The position numbers and the translations under genes are program-made. Under the pieces are notes generated by a model. That model worked only from the letters and a program-made list of their open reading frames with translations. It was not told where the DNA came from and did not search any database. Of a stretch of 64,000 nucleotides of DNA, positions 56,666 through 64,000 are shown piece by piece. Origin of the DNA: an uncultured Saccharospirillaceae bacterium (lineage in GTDB: Bacteria > Pseudomonadota > Gammaproteobacteria > Pseudomonadales > Oceanobacteraceae); assembly GCA_947503895.1 (NCBI GenBank), contig CANNFT010000007.1, positions 230,872 to 294,871 on the forward strand, read 5' to 3'. Each line of letters starts with the position of its first letter. Within the stretch, counting starts at the first letter, position 1.

Positions 56666-58303
56666 ATGTCACACCAATCAGATTTAATCGCAGAAGATAT
56701 TCTTGCCTATCTCAAACAACATGAAAATAAAGAGCTACTGCGCTTTTTAACTTGCGGTAATGTTGACGATGGAAAATCGACACTTATCGGCAGACTGCTC
56801 TATGATTCAAAAATGATCTTTGAAGATCAACTTGCTGCGATTGAGAATGACTCTACCAAGCACGGCACCACTGGCGAAAAAGTCGACCTAGCACTTTTGG
56901 TTGACGGTCTCGCAGCAGAGCGCGAACAAGGTATCACCATTGATGTCGCCTACCGTTATTTCTCAACAGATAAGCGTAAATTCATCATTGCAGACACACC
57001 CGGACACGAACAGTACACGCGAAATATGGCGACCGGTGCGTCCACCTGTGATCTTGCCATTATTTTGATTGATGCTCGCTATGGTGTACAAACACAGACT
57101 AAACGACACAGTTTTATTGCATCCCTATTAGGCATTAAGCATGTTGTGGTGGCCGTCAACAAAATGGATTTACTCGATTTTGACGAAGCTAAATTCAATG
57201 AAATTCAAAACGACTACAATGAATTTGCAAAAAACCTAAATTTAAAGGATGTCCATTTCGTTCCTTTATCTGCACTAGACGGCGACAATGTCGTCAACCG
57301 CAGTGAGCGCAGCCCTTGGTATCAAGGTCAAACGTTAATGGAAATATTAGAAACAGTTGAAATTAACGCTGACAAAAATTTTGAAAACTTTCGTTTTCCT
57401 GTGCAATACGTTAACCGACCAAACCTCGATTTCCGTGGATTCTGTGGTACGGTTTCTTCCGGTACCATAAAACCAGGAGACCAAATCACCGCATTACCGT
57501 CAGGCAAAACCTCTACCGTCAAATCCATTGTCACATTTGATGGCGAAATAGATGAAGCATTTAATGGTCAAGCTATTACGCTCACGCTTGAAGATGAAAT
57601 AGACATTAGCCGCGGAGACATGATCGTCAAAAGTGATGATCAACCGACCACAGCAAACCGTATTAATGCTGACATCGTTTGGATGGCAGAAGATGCGATG
57701 AAGCTCGGTAAGCAATATAATTTAAAATTTGCATCAACTCCGACAAACGGCAGTATTTCTGCAGTGCATCATCGAGTCGATGTAAATACCATGGATCAGC
57801 ATGATGCGAATGAGCTAGGCCTTAATGAAATTGGCCTTTGTGAATTAACATTAAGCAAACCCGTGGCTTTTGATCCATACAAGAAAAATCGTGCTACGGG
57901 TGCCTTTATTATTATCGATCGCCTCACCAATGTAACGGTGGGCGCTGGCATGGTAGTTGGCCAAGCGGAGTCAGAATCATCTGAGCAACTGATCGCAGTC
58001 ACAGCAGAAGAAAAAGCAAATCGCTTTGATCAAAAGCCTGCTGTTATATCGATTAAGGGTAAAGATAAGGTTGCGCTATCAGAAGCGATCGACCGCAAGC
58101 TTTTCACGATGGGTAAAGCGGCTGTGTACATTCGCGAGACGGATCTTAAAGCGGATATGGAAGACACCCTAACGCTACTCAAGAACGCGGGTCTTATCGC
58201 AATATGTGCATTCGATGCTGCAAACGCACAGATTGCAATTGATGCAGACAGCACAACCCTTGAAGCGGCAATTGCTGAGATTCAAGACAAAGGCATCATC
58301 TAA
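56666..58303 (+). CDS. cysN: sulfate adenylyltransferase subunit 1 with degenerate CysC-like tail
   Basis: A 545-residue GTPase subunit that drives APS synthesis. The G motifs are GNVDDGKST (31-39), DTPGH (110-114) and NKMD (165-168), followed by the EF-Tu-like barrels (about 240-440). E. coli CysN stops at about 475 residues. Here residues about 449-545 align with the N-terminal part of an APS kinase: [37 protein letters not shown] corresponds to RFGQKPA...GLTGAGKTT...ALERRLF..., and [13 protein letters not shown] matches LLNDAGLICICAF. The Walker A is gone, so the kinase activity is lost. A strong terminator follows. Confidence 0.94.
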   Translation: MSHQSDLIAEDILAYLKQHENKELLRFLTCGNVDDGKSTLIGRLLYDSKMIFEDQLAAIENDSTKHGTTGEKVDLALLVDGLAAEREQGITIDVAYRYFSTDKRKFIIADTPGHEQYTRNMATGASTCDLAIILIDARYGVQTQTKRHSFIASLLGIKHVVVAVNKMDLLDFDEAKFNEIQNDYNEFAKNLNLKDVHFVPLSALDGDNVVNRSERSPWYQGQTLMEILETVEINADKNFENFRFPVQYVNRPNLDFRGFCGTVSSGTIKPGDQITALPSGKTSTVKSIVTFDGEIDEAFNGQAITLTLEDEIDISRGDMIVKSDDQPTTANRINADIVWMAEDAMKLGKQYNLKFASTPTNGSISAVHHRVDVNTMDQHDANELGLNEIGLCELTLSKPVAFDPYKKNRATGAFIIIDRLTNVTVGAGMVVGQAESESSEQLIAVTAEEKANRFDQKPAVISIKGKDKVALSEAIDRKLFTMGKAAVYIRETDLKADMEDTLTLLKNAGLIAICAFDAANAQIAIDADSTTLEAAIAEIQDKGII

Positions 58304-58603
58304 GATGCTTTGAATTATTCCGCCTTACTGAACCATTAAAAAGCCCGAAGTCACTGAGTGATTTCGGGTTTTTTGATGGTTCAGCATTCAGTCCAATATA
58401 TCGATGCTTCATATCTTCAATTAATCATCTGATTTTATCAGTCTGGCCTTTGAGATAAGTCTAAAATGGAAAGGAATGAATCCAGGCGATTATCAAAGGG
58501 TTCGAATCAATCGTTATGCTTTTTCAATATATCGCGATATGGAACCCTAGCCTCGCGAACATGACAAACAAAATGGGCCACATCTCAACTATCGCGAGCG
58601 GAA
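58304..58603. other. intergenic region before the thioredoxin-like gene
   Basis: About 300 bp with the cysN terminator at 58338-58374. No other element was identified. Confidence 0.5.
58338..58374 (+). terminator. terminator after cysN
   Basis: CCCGAA-x-TCACT / AGTGA-x-TTCGGG hairpin (58344-58368) followed by six T, 40 bp past the cysN stop. Confidence 0.92.
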
Positions 58604-59158
58604 ATGATGCGCAATCTGTTTGTTTTCTTATTTTTCGTCTGCCTAACTTACGGGGTAGGTACATACTTACAGTCTGATCATGCCAATGCAGATATTTCAC
58701 CCTTTCCCGCACCGAACTTTACTGCCAAGAAAGCCGTAGACTGGATCAATTCACAGCCTCTAGACAGCAGCGTGTTTCAAGGAAAAGTCACCCTCATTGA
58801 TATATGGACCTATTCCTGCTGGAATTGTTATCGAAGTTTCCCTTGGTTGAACGAAACTGAAGAACGTTATAAGCCCCAAGGGTTTCAAGTCATTGGAATT
58901 CATTCACCCGAATTTGAACATGAAAAGGAGAAACAGGCCGTTGTCGACAAAGCAAATCACTTCGGATTGCGTCACCCCATTATGCTGGATAACGACTTTC
59001 AATACTGGCGTGCGCTTAAAAACCAATATTGGCCCACTTATTATTTAGTGGATAAACGCGGTATCATCCGACATCGTTTTATCGGAGAAACACACGCTAA
59101 TACGAAAAAGGCACGAGAAATAGAGTTCTCAATACAAACGTTATTAGAACAGCCTTGA
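58604..59158 (+). CDS. secreted or membrane-anchored thioredoxin-like protein
   Basis: A 184-residue protein with an N-terminal hydrophobic segment (MMRNLFVFLFFVCLTYGVGTYL) and a thioredoxin fold of the DipZ/TlpA type. The active site is CWNC (C72, C75) in TLIDIWTYSCWNCYRSFPWLNET, then GFQVIGIHSPEFEHE, and the cis-Pro region NQYWPTYYLVDKRGIIRHRFIGE. It probably faces the periplasm and reduces or supplies disulphides. No cytochrome-c or DsbD-type partner is adjacent. The MarR gene is convergent with it, about 120 bp after its stop. Confidence 0.88.
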   Translation: MMRNLFVFLFFVCLTYGVGTYLQSDHANADISPFPAPNFTAKKAVDWINSQPLDSSVFQGKVTLIDIWTYSCWNCYRSFPWLNETEERYKPQGFQVIGIHSPEFEHEKEKQAVVDKANHFGLRHPIMLDNDFQYWRALKNQYWPTYYLVDKRGIIRHRFIGETHANTKKAREIEFSIQTLLEQP

Positions 59159-59279
59159 GAACGCTTACATGACGCTGTTCCAAGCACAAATCCAGTACTC
59201 GAATGGCGACATAGCAAGAATATTATAGTGATTAACCTAACTCATATTGCAGTATAAGCCCTATCAAACACTGTCTATC

Positions 59280-59840
59280 CTAGAGCTCATGTTCTCGACA
59301 AATCAACGTTGTTTCGTCAATGCGTAATGACTCATGGGTTAAGCCACATAAAAACTGGTCACCCTTGAGGTGTATATTATGCCGGCATTGCCGACACTGC
59401 CCAAAAGACCTAAAACCATTAGCAAACTGCAATGCTGCTAACAATTCAACCACACTTTGCGAAAGATTCGCCTGTTGTTTCTGATCTAATTGAGTTAAAG
59501 CAATTTCTAGATTTGGAAAAGGCGTCACTTTTTCTATTAAGTGGCGTCCATTAATCGTCAGCTTCATATGACTTACACGCTTATCTTTCGTGTCTGCAAC
59601 CTTTTCAATCAGCCCCTTTTTTTCCAGTACTTTTAAGGTTTGAGATACCGTGCCCTTGGTTTGCCCTAGGTATTCGGTGACCGCCATGGGTGTATCTGAA
59701 TAACGATTACAAATAGACAGGTAATGTAATACTTCAAATTGAACCGGCTGCAGTCCATCTTCAAGCAATAACTGCCTGCATTCATTTCTGAGCAAACTGG
59801 CTAAACGCTCTAAAGCGTGTTGGGTGAATAACTTATCCAT
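59280..59840 (-). CDS. MarR-family regulator with cysteine-rich tail
   Basis: A 186-residue regulator. The winged helix is MAVTEYLGQTKGTVSQTLKVLEKKGLIEKVADTKDKRVSHMKLTINGR. The unusual part is the C-terminus, with four cysteines: C149 and C152 (FGQCRQCRHN), C165 (QFLCGLT) and C181 (LICREHEL). These could form a zinc or redox site that switches the repressor. It diverges from a secreted protein gene across a promoter with two direct 14-bp repeats, and converges with the thioredoxin-like gene. The ATG lies at 59838-59840. Confidence 0.88.
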   Translation of the reverse strand: MDKLFTQHALERLASLLRNECRQLLLEDGLQPVQFEVLHYLSICNRYSDTPMAVTEYLGQTKGTVSQTLKVLEKKGLIEKVADTKDKRVSHMKLTINGRHLIEKVTPFPNLEIALTQLDQKQQANLSQSVVELLAALQFANGFRSFGQCRQCRHNIHLKGDQFLCGLTHESLRIDETTLICREHEL

Positions 59841-59848
59841 ACGTTAAA

Positions 59849-59925
59849 TAGTATCGAGTCAAAACATTGTTGACAAGACATTTAAGCAATGCAAAACTAT
59901 TTAGTATCGAGTCAATACCAAATAG
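59849..59925. promoter_or_regulatory. divergent MarR-type control region
   Basis: The 14-mer TAGTATCGAGTCAA occurs twice in the same orientation (59849-59862 and 59902-59915), 53 bp apart. The second lies within an inverted repeat, CTATTT-x-GTAT / ATAC-x-AAATAG (59897-59925). A -35-like TTGACA is at 59870-59875. Suited to binding by the divergent MarR protein. Confidence 0.6.
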
Positions 59926-59935
59926 GAGTATTAAA

Positions 59936-60688
59936 ATGAACATTTCTCGATACGTTAGTTTAGCCACGTTAACAGCCGCCATTTCCTTCGCAAGTACCAG
60001 TACGCTTGCGCATACGCAAGGAATTCAGGCTACAAAAGGGGTTAAGAAGGGTATAAGCACGTCATTCGACATCATTCATGCCAAAGTGTCGATAGATCAT
60101 CAAGTTGCTACGTTCCACATGGGCGTAGCTGAAGCAGCGGGTAACAGTAAACCTGCAAAAAACGGCAAACTCGCTGGAAGCAGTGTGTATTCATACGTAT
60201 GGCCAACGACGTTGGACTCCGCATCAGTGGGATTTGAATCAAATGCCGGCATATTGGCATTGGCTGTCACCGCTCACCCAGACTTTGATGACACTCCTCT
60301 GTACGACGAAAATGCCGACAACGACCCAAATAATGATGGTGACGTCTGGCATAGCCATTGGGTTGTGCTGGAAAAGAATCAACACTGCGGAGACGGTGCA
60401 TTAGGGGTTGTGGATATCCCTAAGGGCTCGACACCGAAACTCCCTAAAACCTGGCCTGGATTGCCTATATTGCTGGATAGCCCTGGATGGGACCCTGTGA
60501 TTAAAGGTGATACGGTAGAAGTCAAAGTAGCATTTGATTCCTCGGTACAACTTTCAGATCTACGCTATGATGGTGTAACCGCAGGCCTGCGTGTCAATCA
60601 AAGTGTGCATGCTCCATTGCTTTGCGTCGTTGATGTTATGGACATCGCATCAGGCGACCTAAGCCTACCCGGTAAAGTGAGCCACTAA
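59936..60688 (+). CDS. secreted hypothetical protein with WHSHW motif
   Basis: A 250-residue protein with a signal peptide (MNISRYVSLATLTAAISFASTSTLAHT). The ATG at 59936 has GGAG 9 nt upstream; an earlier TTG frame is not used. The mature part is rich in Gly, Asp and Pro, with an acidic calcium-like segment DENADNDPNNDGD followed by VWHSHWVVLEKNQHC. This could bind metal or a polyphenolic ligand. No domain is recognised. It is adjacent to and divergent from the MarR gene, so the regulator probably controls it. Being monocistronic, its output could be a secreted binding protein or enzyme. Confidence 0.6.
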   Translation: MNISRYVSLATLTAAISFASTSTLAHTQGIQATKGVKKGISTSFDIIHAKVSIDHQVATFHMGVAEAAGNSKPAKNGKLAGSSVYSYVWPTTLDSASVGFESNAGILALAVTAHPDFDDTPLYDENADNDPNNDGDVWHSHWVVLEKNQHCGDGALGVVDIPKGSTPKLPKTWPGLPILLDSPGWDPVIKGDTVEVKVAFDSSVQLSDLRYDGVTAGLRVNQSVHAPLLCVVDVMDIASGDLSLPGKVSH

Positions 60689-61086
60689 TAGATTGTTGCA
60701 GATCCTTATTAGGATCTGCAATTCATCATCACTAAACGGCACTGCTCGGCTGATTAAAAACCCAGCAATTAGCTGTAATAGCCCTTTTAAAGCAGTTCCT
60801 GATCCATCTCTATATACATGCCACGACTTGATAACTCCACTGACTCGCCGCAATCTCACCATTACGATTGCTTTGCATAGACTTCGATGGCCCTATTGTT
60901 AAAAGGGCGAACCTCGTCAGTCAGAATTTGCTTTTCGGAGCGATTCCAGTACTTCAGAATCACGACAATCCCTACGGCCTATATATTTCTCTGTGTACGC
61001 TTCACCTATTTTGTTCGCTTGCTGCATTCAATAAGCAGCGAATAATAGTTGGCTATAATTGAGAACGAAGTGAACGCAGCCAACTA
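60689..61086. other. intergenic region with attC-like remnant
   Basis: About 400 bp. It contains a hairpin TTGCAGATCC / GGATCTGCAA (60695-60722, no T-run), and towards the end the half of an integron attC-like site that also provides the 3' end of the DUF4238 gene. The middle has no recognised gene. Confidence 0.5.
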
Positions 61087-61117
61087 TTATGCGTCCGACT
61101 TGATTGGCTTGTTAGAT
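61042..61117 (-). repeat. attC-like (integron cassette) remnant
   Basis: A 13-bp perfect inverted repeat ATAATAGTTGGCT / AGCCAACTATTAT (61042-61054, 61078-61090), with a loop containing a GAACGAAGTGAAC pattern. It lies next to GCGTCCGACTTGATTGGCTTGTTAGAT on the plus strand, whose GTTAGAT (61111-61117) fits the integron core G/TTRRRY. This looks like one side and the centre of an attC site. The expected matching right side was not found. Confidence 0.5.
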
Positions 61118-62223
61118 TTTTCTTTCGCCAATAGCTTCATAACGTGCTCATTCATAGCTTGAACTTGTTTTTCTTTTTCCTGCCATTCCTTTCGAGATTT
61201 TGGTTTCCTACCAAATTCGTCTTGTGTGGCAATTAGTTTTCCGTCTTTACCACCAATGAAAATTTCTCGGTCAATACCATAAAGCTTTGTACTATGAGAT
61301 ATAAAAACTTTATCCAATGATCTCCAGTCTGTCTTCTTTAAGTATCGTTCTGGATATAGCCAACCTTCCTTAGCTGCCGCAATATACTTTGTCGCACGAT
61401 TTTTCAAAATATAGTTTATAGATAGAACTTGTTGTTCTTGCAGCTCACGTTCTCGAATAATATCGTCATATTTAATTATAGTTTCATCAAAGTATCGCGG
61501 ATTCGTTCTAGGCTTTGGTGCTTTTAGTTTTCCGGGACTTCTCGCATATTCTACATTAGTCAGAACTGCACAATGATTCATATCGAGAGGGAAAATTGTC
61601 CTTGTCCCTTTTAGGTATATTTCTGGGTCTGACGGAAACTTACACTTGGCATTAGCAGGATAAAAAACTGAATTATAAAATGTTACGGGACTGTCACTAA
61701 CTATGAACTTTACATCGGATTCATTTGCGCCAACTATCTCCATTGAGGCTTCTGCCCACATTGTGCAATGCATTCTCCGAACTTCCTGCATTTTCATGAG
61801 TAAATCGTTGTAACTCTTAGGTTTAGTAATACCTATCAGCCAATTTAAACCTTTTGGTGTTCTTAGTCTTTGTGCATCTAAATATTCGAAATAATTGACA
61901 ATATGAGGATGAATCAACCGCATCCAATCTGGGGCTGCCATTGCAGATATAGCTGCCGAACCATCGGTATCAATCTTTCCGAATAGATGACGTTCGATGT
62001 CATCATTTTGATGACCAAAATAATTGGTCGTGTAGATATCTATTTCGTAAAAAAACTTACCAGGGCCTTTCTTAAGAACTTCACCTTTTCGGATTTTTTT
62101 ACCGTCTGGTCTTTTAATTACTTCGGGAAATAGATCCAGTCTGAAGTACGCTTTTTGTCCTTCAAGCATAAACCTTCTTTGATACCATTCTGGAACATAA
62201 TGATGTTTATGAGATTGCTTCAC
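61087..62223 (-). CDS. DUF4238 family protein A
   Basis: A 378-residue protein of the DUF4238 family, known from its opening KQSHKHHYVPEWYQRRFML and the pattern KFIVSDSPVTFYN and FPLDMNHCAVLTNVEYARSPGK. The function of DUF4238 is unknown. The start GTG at 62221-62223 has AGGGA upstream. The last codons (SNKPIKSDA) and the TAA are supplied by an attC-like sequence, as if the gene were the product of a captured cassette. Gene B lies 26 bp upstream on the same strand; the two are distant paralogues. Confidence 0.82.
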   Translation of the reverse strand: MKQSHKHHYVPEWYQRRFMLEGQKAYFRLDLFPEVIKRPDGKKIRKGEVLKKGPGKFFYEIDIYTTNYFGHQNDDIERHLFGKIDTDGSAAISAMAAPDWMRLIHPHIVNYFEYLDAQRLRTPKGLNWLIGITKPKSYNDLLMKMQEVRRMHCTMWAEASMEIVGANESDVKFIVSDSPVTFYNSVFYPANAKCKFPSDPEIYLKGTRTIFPLDMNHCAVLTNVEYARSPGKLKAPKPRTNPRYFDETIIKYDDIIRERELQEQQVLSINYILKNRATKYIAAAKEGWLYPERYLKKTDWRSLDKVFISHSTKLYGIDREIFIGGKDGKLIATQDEFGRKPKSRKEWQEKEKQVQAMNEHVMKLLAKEKSNKPIKSDA

Positions 62224-62249
62224 TAATCTTCCCTGAAAAATCTATCGCT

Positions 62250-63164
62250 TCAATCACCCGACGCGCCAGCGGTCCGCTGCATTGACTTGTTAGTGTTGAT
62301 GTTACGTTTATATACGGAGATATCATCATCAACCAATAGTATCTCTTCTGTTTTAGCATAAAAGAACCGGTTAGCTGATAACACAAGCTTTGTATTGGTA
62401 AGACCAATGAATTCTTTAGTTGCCGTAAAAACACCTTCTTTCATTGCTTCGTTTCTAGCAATTAGTACAGCCTTGCTTGTAATTGGAACACAAATCTCAA
62501 TATTTGATGTATTCAGGCCAAAGTAAAATCCCTTCCCGCCTTTAGGGTGACTCATGATAAACGGAGTATCTGAAGTTACTACATCAAGGCTATCATCTTC
62601 GACTATGTGCAATTGATAGAACTTATTTGATAAGCACTCTTGTACAGTATCTATTAGTCTTAACTCTGTCATTATCACATCAGTTTTTGAGTAATCAAAT
62701 TCGCTTTTATTAGAGATATTTACATCTTGGCTCATGCTATCTACGATTTCCTTGGTTCTCCGCATGGGCATTTCCAAGGTTTCTCTGTGTGAAGGAACTC
62801 GCAAATACAGAGTTGCCAACAATAAAATAAGATGCTTCATTTCCTCATTAGGAGGCAGACAAGAATGTTCAGCGATATGACTAATTGCCTTACTAATTTT
62901 GGGCTCTATTTGCTCAGCGTAGAAATCTTCAACAATCAAAGAATTCTCATGATCTACGCTATAGTAGTCTCGTTTAGCACATGCATCATTTGGGCTGGTA
63001 GGAAATGGTTTGTCATTATTTATTGGCACAGCCCAAAATGGTGAATAGTTTTCACCGCCATCTGTAAATCCCTTCAAATAGCACTTTGGAATGTAATGAT
63101 GCTTTGCTTTTCTTCCCATGCCGTCTCCATTGATCACTAACATTGGTATATAACGCTGGCGCAC
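62250..63164 (-). CDS. DUF4238 family protein B
   Basis: A 304-residue DUF4238 relative, opening KAKHHYIPKCYLKGFTDGGENYSPFWAV. It has the family middle LDVVTSDTPFIMSHPKGGKGFYFG and VPITSKAVLIARNEAM. Its tail (NTNKSMQRTAGASGD) is encoded by a sequence resembling gene A's tail (SNKPIKSDA): both have AACAAG-YCA-AT at the same place. This suggests that both 3' ends came from the same kind of attC site. The true start may be internal (GRKAKHHYIPK, Met about 16), since the family begins there. Function unknown. Confidence 0.78.
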   Translation of the reverse strand: MRQRYIPMLVINGDGMGRKAKHHYIPKCYLKGFTDGGENYSPFWAVPINNDKPFPTSPNDACAKRDYYSVDHENSLIVEDFYAEQIEPKISKAISHIAEHSCLPPNEEMKHLILLLATLYLRVPSHRETLEMPMRRTKEIVDSMSQDVNISNKSEFDYSKTDVIMTELRLIDTVQECLSNKFYQLHIVEDDSLDVVTSDTPFIMSHPKGGKGFYFGLNTSNIEICVPITSKAVLIARNEAMKEGVFTATKEFIGLTNTKLVLSANRFFYAKTEEILLVDDDISVYKRNINTNKSMQRTAGASGD

Positions 63165-63173
63165 TTTGCTTTT

Positions 63174-63365
63174 TCACTTTACACGCCAACCCTTTCTAAC
63201 CCAATGATTTAATGGGAGTTTTCCGGATAGGCCAAATCTAGCCTCCATAAAAGCGAGCTCGCTCGATATCCACGCTCTATAACTAGGAAGCGTTTTTCCT
63301 AACCCATTGTATTCAAGGGGTTTCAAAGATTGTTCTACAAGTAAAGCGCGCCATTTCCGGCTCAA
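63174..63365 (-). CDS. possible small protein or cassette remnant (63 aa)
   Basis: An open frame with a 63-residue product (RKWRALLVEQSLKPLEYNGLGKTLPSYRAWISSELAFMEARFG...). It could be a fragment of a cassette gene next to the DUF4238 pair. No family is recognised and the start is not supported, so it may be chance. Confidence 0.25.
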   Translation of the reverse strand: MSRKWRALLVEQSLKPLEYNGLGKTLPSYRAWISSELAFMEARFGLSGKLPLNHWVRKGWRVK

Positions 63366-63612
63366 TTCTACCTATAATTTACTAAACCTCAATTATACTG
63401 TGCATTTATACAGCATTATTAGTATTGGAAATGCTTAGGCTGGCCAGTCAATTCGTAACTGATATCAGTCAATTAAAAACAAATGAATATAATTTAATCA
63501 ATCCGATCACACCATCATTTCACAAAGCCAAATATTTGGCTTAGGGCTTCATAGCCAGAAACACGAGCGCGGCATCGATGTACACAAAGAAAGCCATCTA
63601 ACAGAGGAATTC

Positions 63613-63672
63613 ATGGCACGGATTTGGTTTTGGTTTTGGTTTTGGTTTTGGTTTTGGTTTTGGCAAATATAA
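63613..63672 (+). CDS. 19-codon micro-ORF over a hexanucleotide repeat
   Basis: An ATG with a strong GAGG (5 nt spacing) opens a 19-codon frame whose core is alternating Trp and Phe, produced by (GGTTTT)6. It ends with CAA ATA TAA. Whether it is translated is unknown; the alternating-aromatic peptide would be very hydrophobic. The other frames give Val-Leu repeats. Confidence 0.3.
   Translation: MARIWFWFWFWFWFWFWQI
63626..63663 (+). repeat. (GGTTTT)6 tandem repeat
   Basis: Six perfect hexamers plus GG, telomere-like in pattern, lying between the cassette region and the rRNA operon terminator. Period 6 does not change the reading frame when it slips. Confidence 0.95.
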
Positions 63673-63889
63673 TTGAATCGGTCACCTCATGGCGGCCTTT
63701 CAGACGACCGCCCACTGAACCGGTAGGCAATATACAAGGTCGGAGGGAGGCTGAACAGCCGCGAAGCGGGGTGTGGGGTGCAACCCCGCAAAAAGAAAAC
63801 GGGCGCCCAAAGCCGTATAATTTTTATTCCATTTAAGTCTTCGTTTTCTTCATTACTTCTTAATCCCCAACTTTTTAATCCTCAAAACG
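63664..63889. other. region between the repeat and the rRNA terminator
   Basis: About 225 bp of unclear origin, with GC-rich segments (GGCTGAACAGCCGCGAAGCGG). No gene or known element was recognised. Confidence 0.4.
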
Positions 63890-63922
63890 AAAAAATCCCA
63901 GTAGATTTCTCTACTGGGATTC
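63890..63922 (-). terminator. terminator of the rRNA operon
   Basis: AATCCCAGTAGA (63894-63905) / TCTACTGGGATT (63910-63921) with a TTTC loop. On the minus strand it is followed by a T-run. It lies just downstream of the 5S rRNA. Confidence 0.9.
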
Positions 63923-63931
63923 TTATTTAAG

Positions 63932-64000
63932 AGCTTGACGATGACCTACTCTCGCATGGGGAGGCCCCACACTACCATCGGCGATGTGTCGTTTCACTTC
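63932..64000 (-). rRNA. rrf: 5S ribosomal RNA, 3' part (5' part outside window)
   Basis: Read on the minus strand it contains GAAGTGAAACGACACATCGCCGATGGTAGTGTGGGGCCTCCCCATGCGAGAGTAGGTCATCGTCAAGC, which follows the 3' half of gammaproteobacterial 5S rRNA (E. coli ...CGCCGATGGTAGTGTGGGGTCTCCCCATGCGAGAGTAGG...). The start of the gene and the 23S and 16S genes lie beyond the right edge. The precise 3' end is uncertain by a few bases. Confidence 0.95.

Noticed and set aside
60697..60722. Hairpin TTGCAGATCC / GGATCTGCAA as a terminator
   Set aside because: No T-run follows, so it is noted only as a hairpin.
62270..62300. GTTAGTG as a full attC core
   Set aside because: Two mismatches to GTTRRRY; it supports a remnant only by comparison with the neighbouring site.

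Overview
The window looks like chromosomal DNA of a marine gammaproteobacterium, probably from the Oceanospirillales/Pseudomonadales side. The basis is inference from gene content: a Pseudomonas-like single-cysteine Fur, a RecN/GrpE/DnaK/DnaJ/DapB block, a TrmJ-CysE-IscR neighbourhood, an ANDENYALAA tmRNA tag and integron-type cassette remnants. Most of it is core genome on compact operons, with accessory insertions between them.

Layout. 1-2.2 kb: 3' end of an AraC-type regulator, a secreted phospholipase A2-like protein and an orphan periplasmic binding protein. 2.5-7.6 kb (minus strand): grpE-dnaK-dnaJ behind a clear sigma-32 promoter, then dapB; recN diverges behind tandem LexA boxes. 9.5-14.2 kb: fur, bamE, rnfH, ratA, a sodium-symporter family transporter, smpB and ssrA (tmRNA). 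14.2-21 kb: a genomic island integrated at the 3' end of ssrA. It carries a P4-type integrase, an AlpA regulator, unknown genes, a HigBA toxin-antitoxin pair and a fused primase-helicase of the TOTE-conflict type. Degenerate att-like repeats at about 14.18, 17.70 and 20.98 kb suggest a composite island. 21-26 kb: a second orphan binding protein, an M28 lipoprotein peptidase and small envelope proteins.

26.3-32.1 kb (minus strand): yajC-secD-secF and queA-tgt. Then come two tRNA-Leu genes, a pair of tandem paralogous secreted proteins that probably form outer-membrane barrels, an RDD membrane protein, and a large M4 metalloprotease with calcium-binding repeats. 39.4-41.1 kb: a MerR regulator divergent from an Old Yellow Enzyme, sharing a MerR-type promoter with a 19-bp spacer. 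41.4-52.7 kb: YceI lipoprotein, then the hybrid Fe-S operon iscR-iscS-sufB-sufC-sufD-sufS-sufA-sufT behind two IscR-like sites, followed by cysE, trmJ and a SuhB homologue that has lost its phosphatase metal ligands. 53-58.3 kb: zapE, an alpha/beta hydrolase, zapG(yhcB), cysD and cysN. CysN ends in what appears to be a vestigial APS-kinase domain. 58.6-64 kb: a thioredoxin-like protein, a cysteine-rich MarR regulator divergent from a secreted protein, two DUF4238 genes with integron attC-like 3' ends, a hexanucleotide repeat, and the 3' end of a 5S rRNA gene whose rRNA operon lies beyond the right edge.

The strongest leads are the ssrA island with its primase-helicase, the catalytically dead SuhB, the degenerate CysC domain on CysN, the cassette-like DUF4238 pair, and the tandem barrel proteins. 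All function calls come from reading the sequence; no database search was run.
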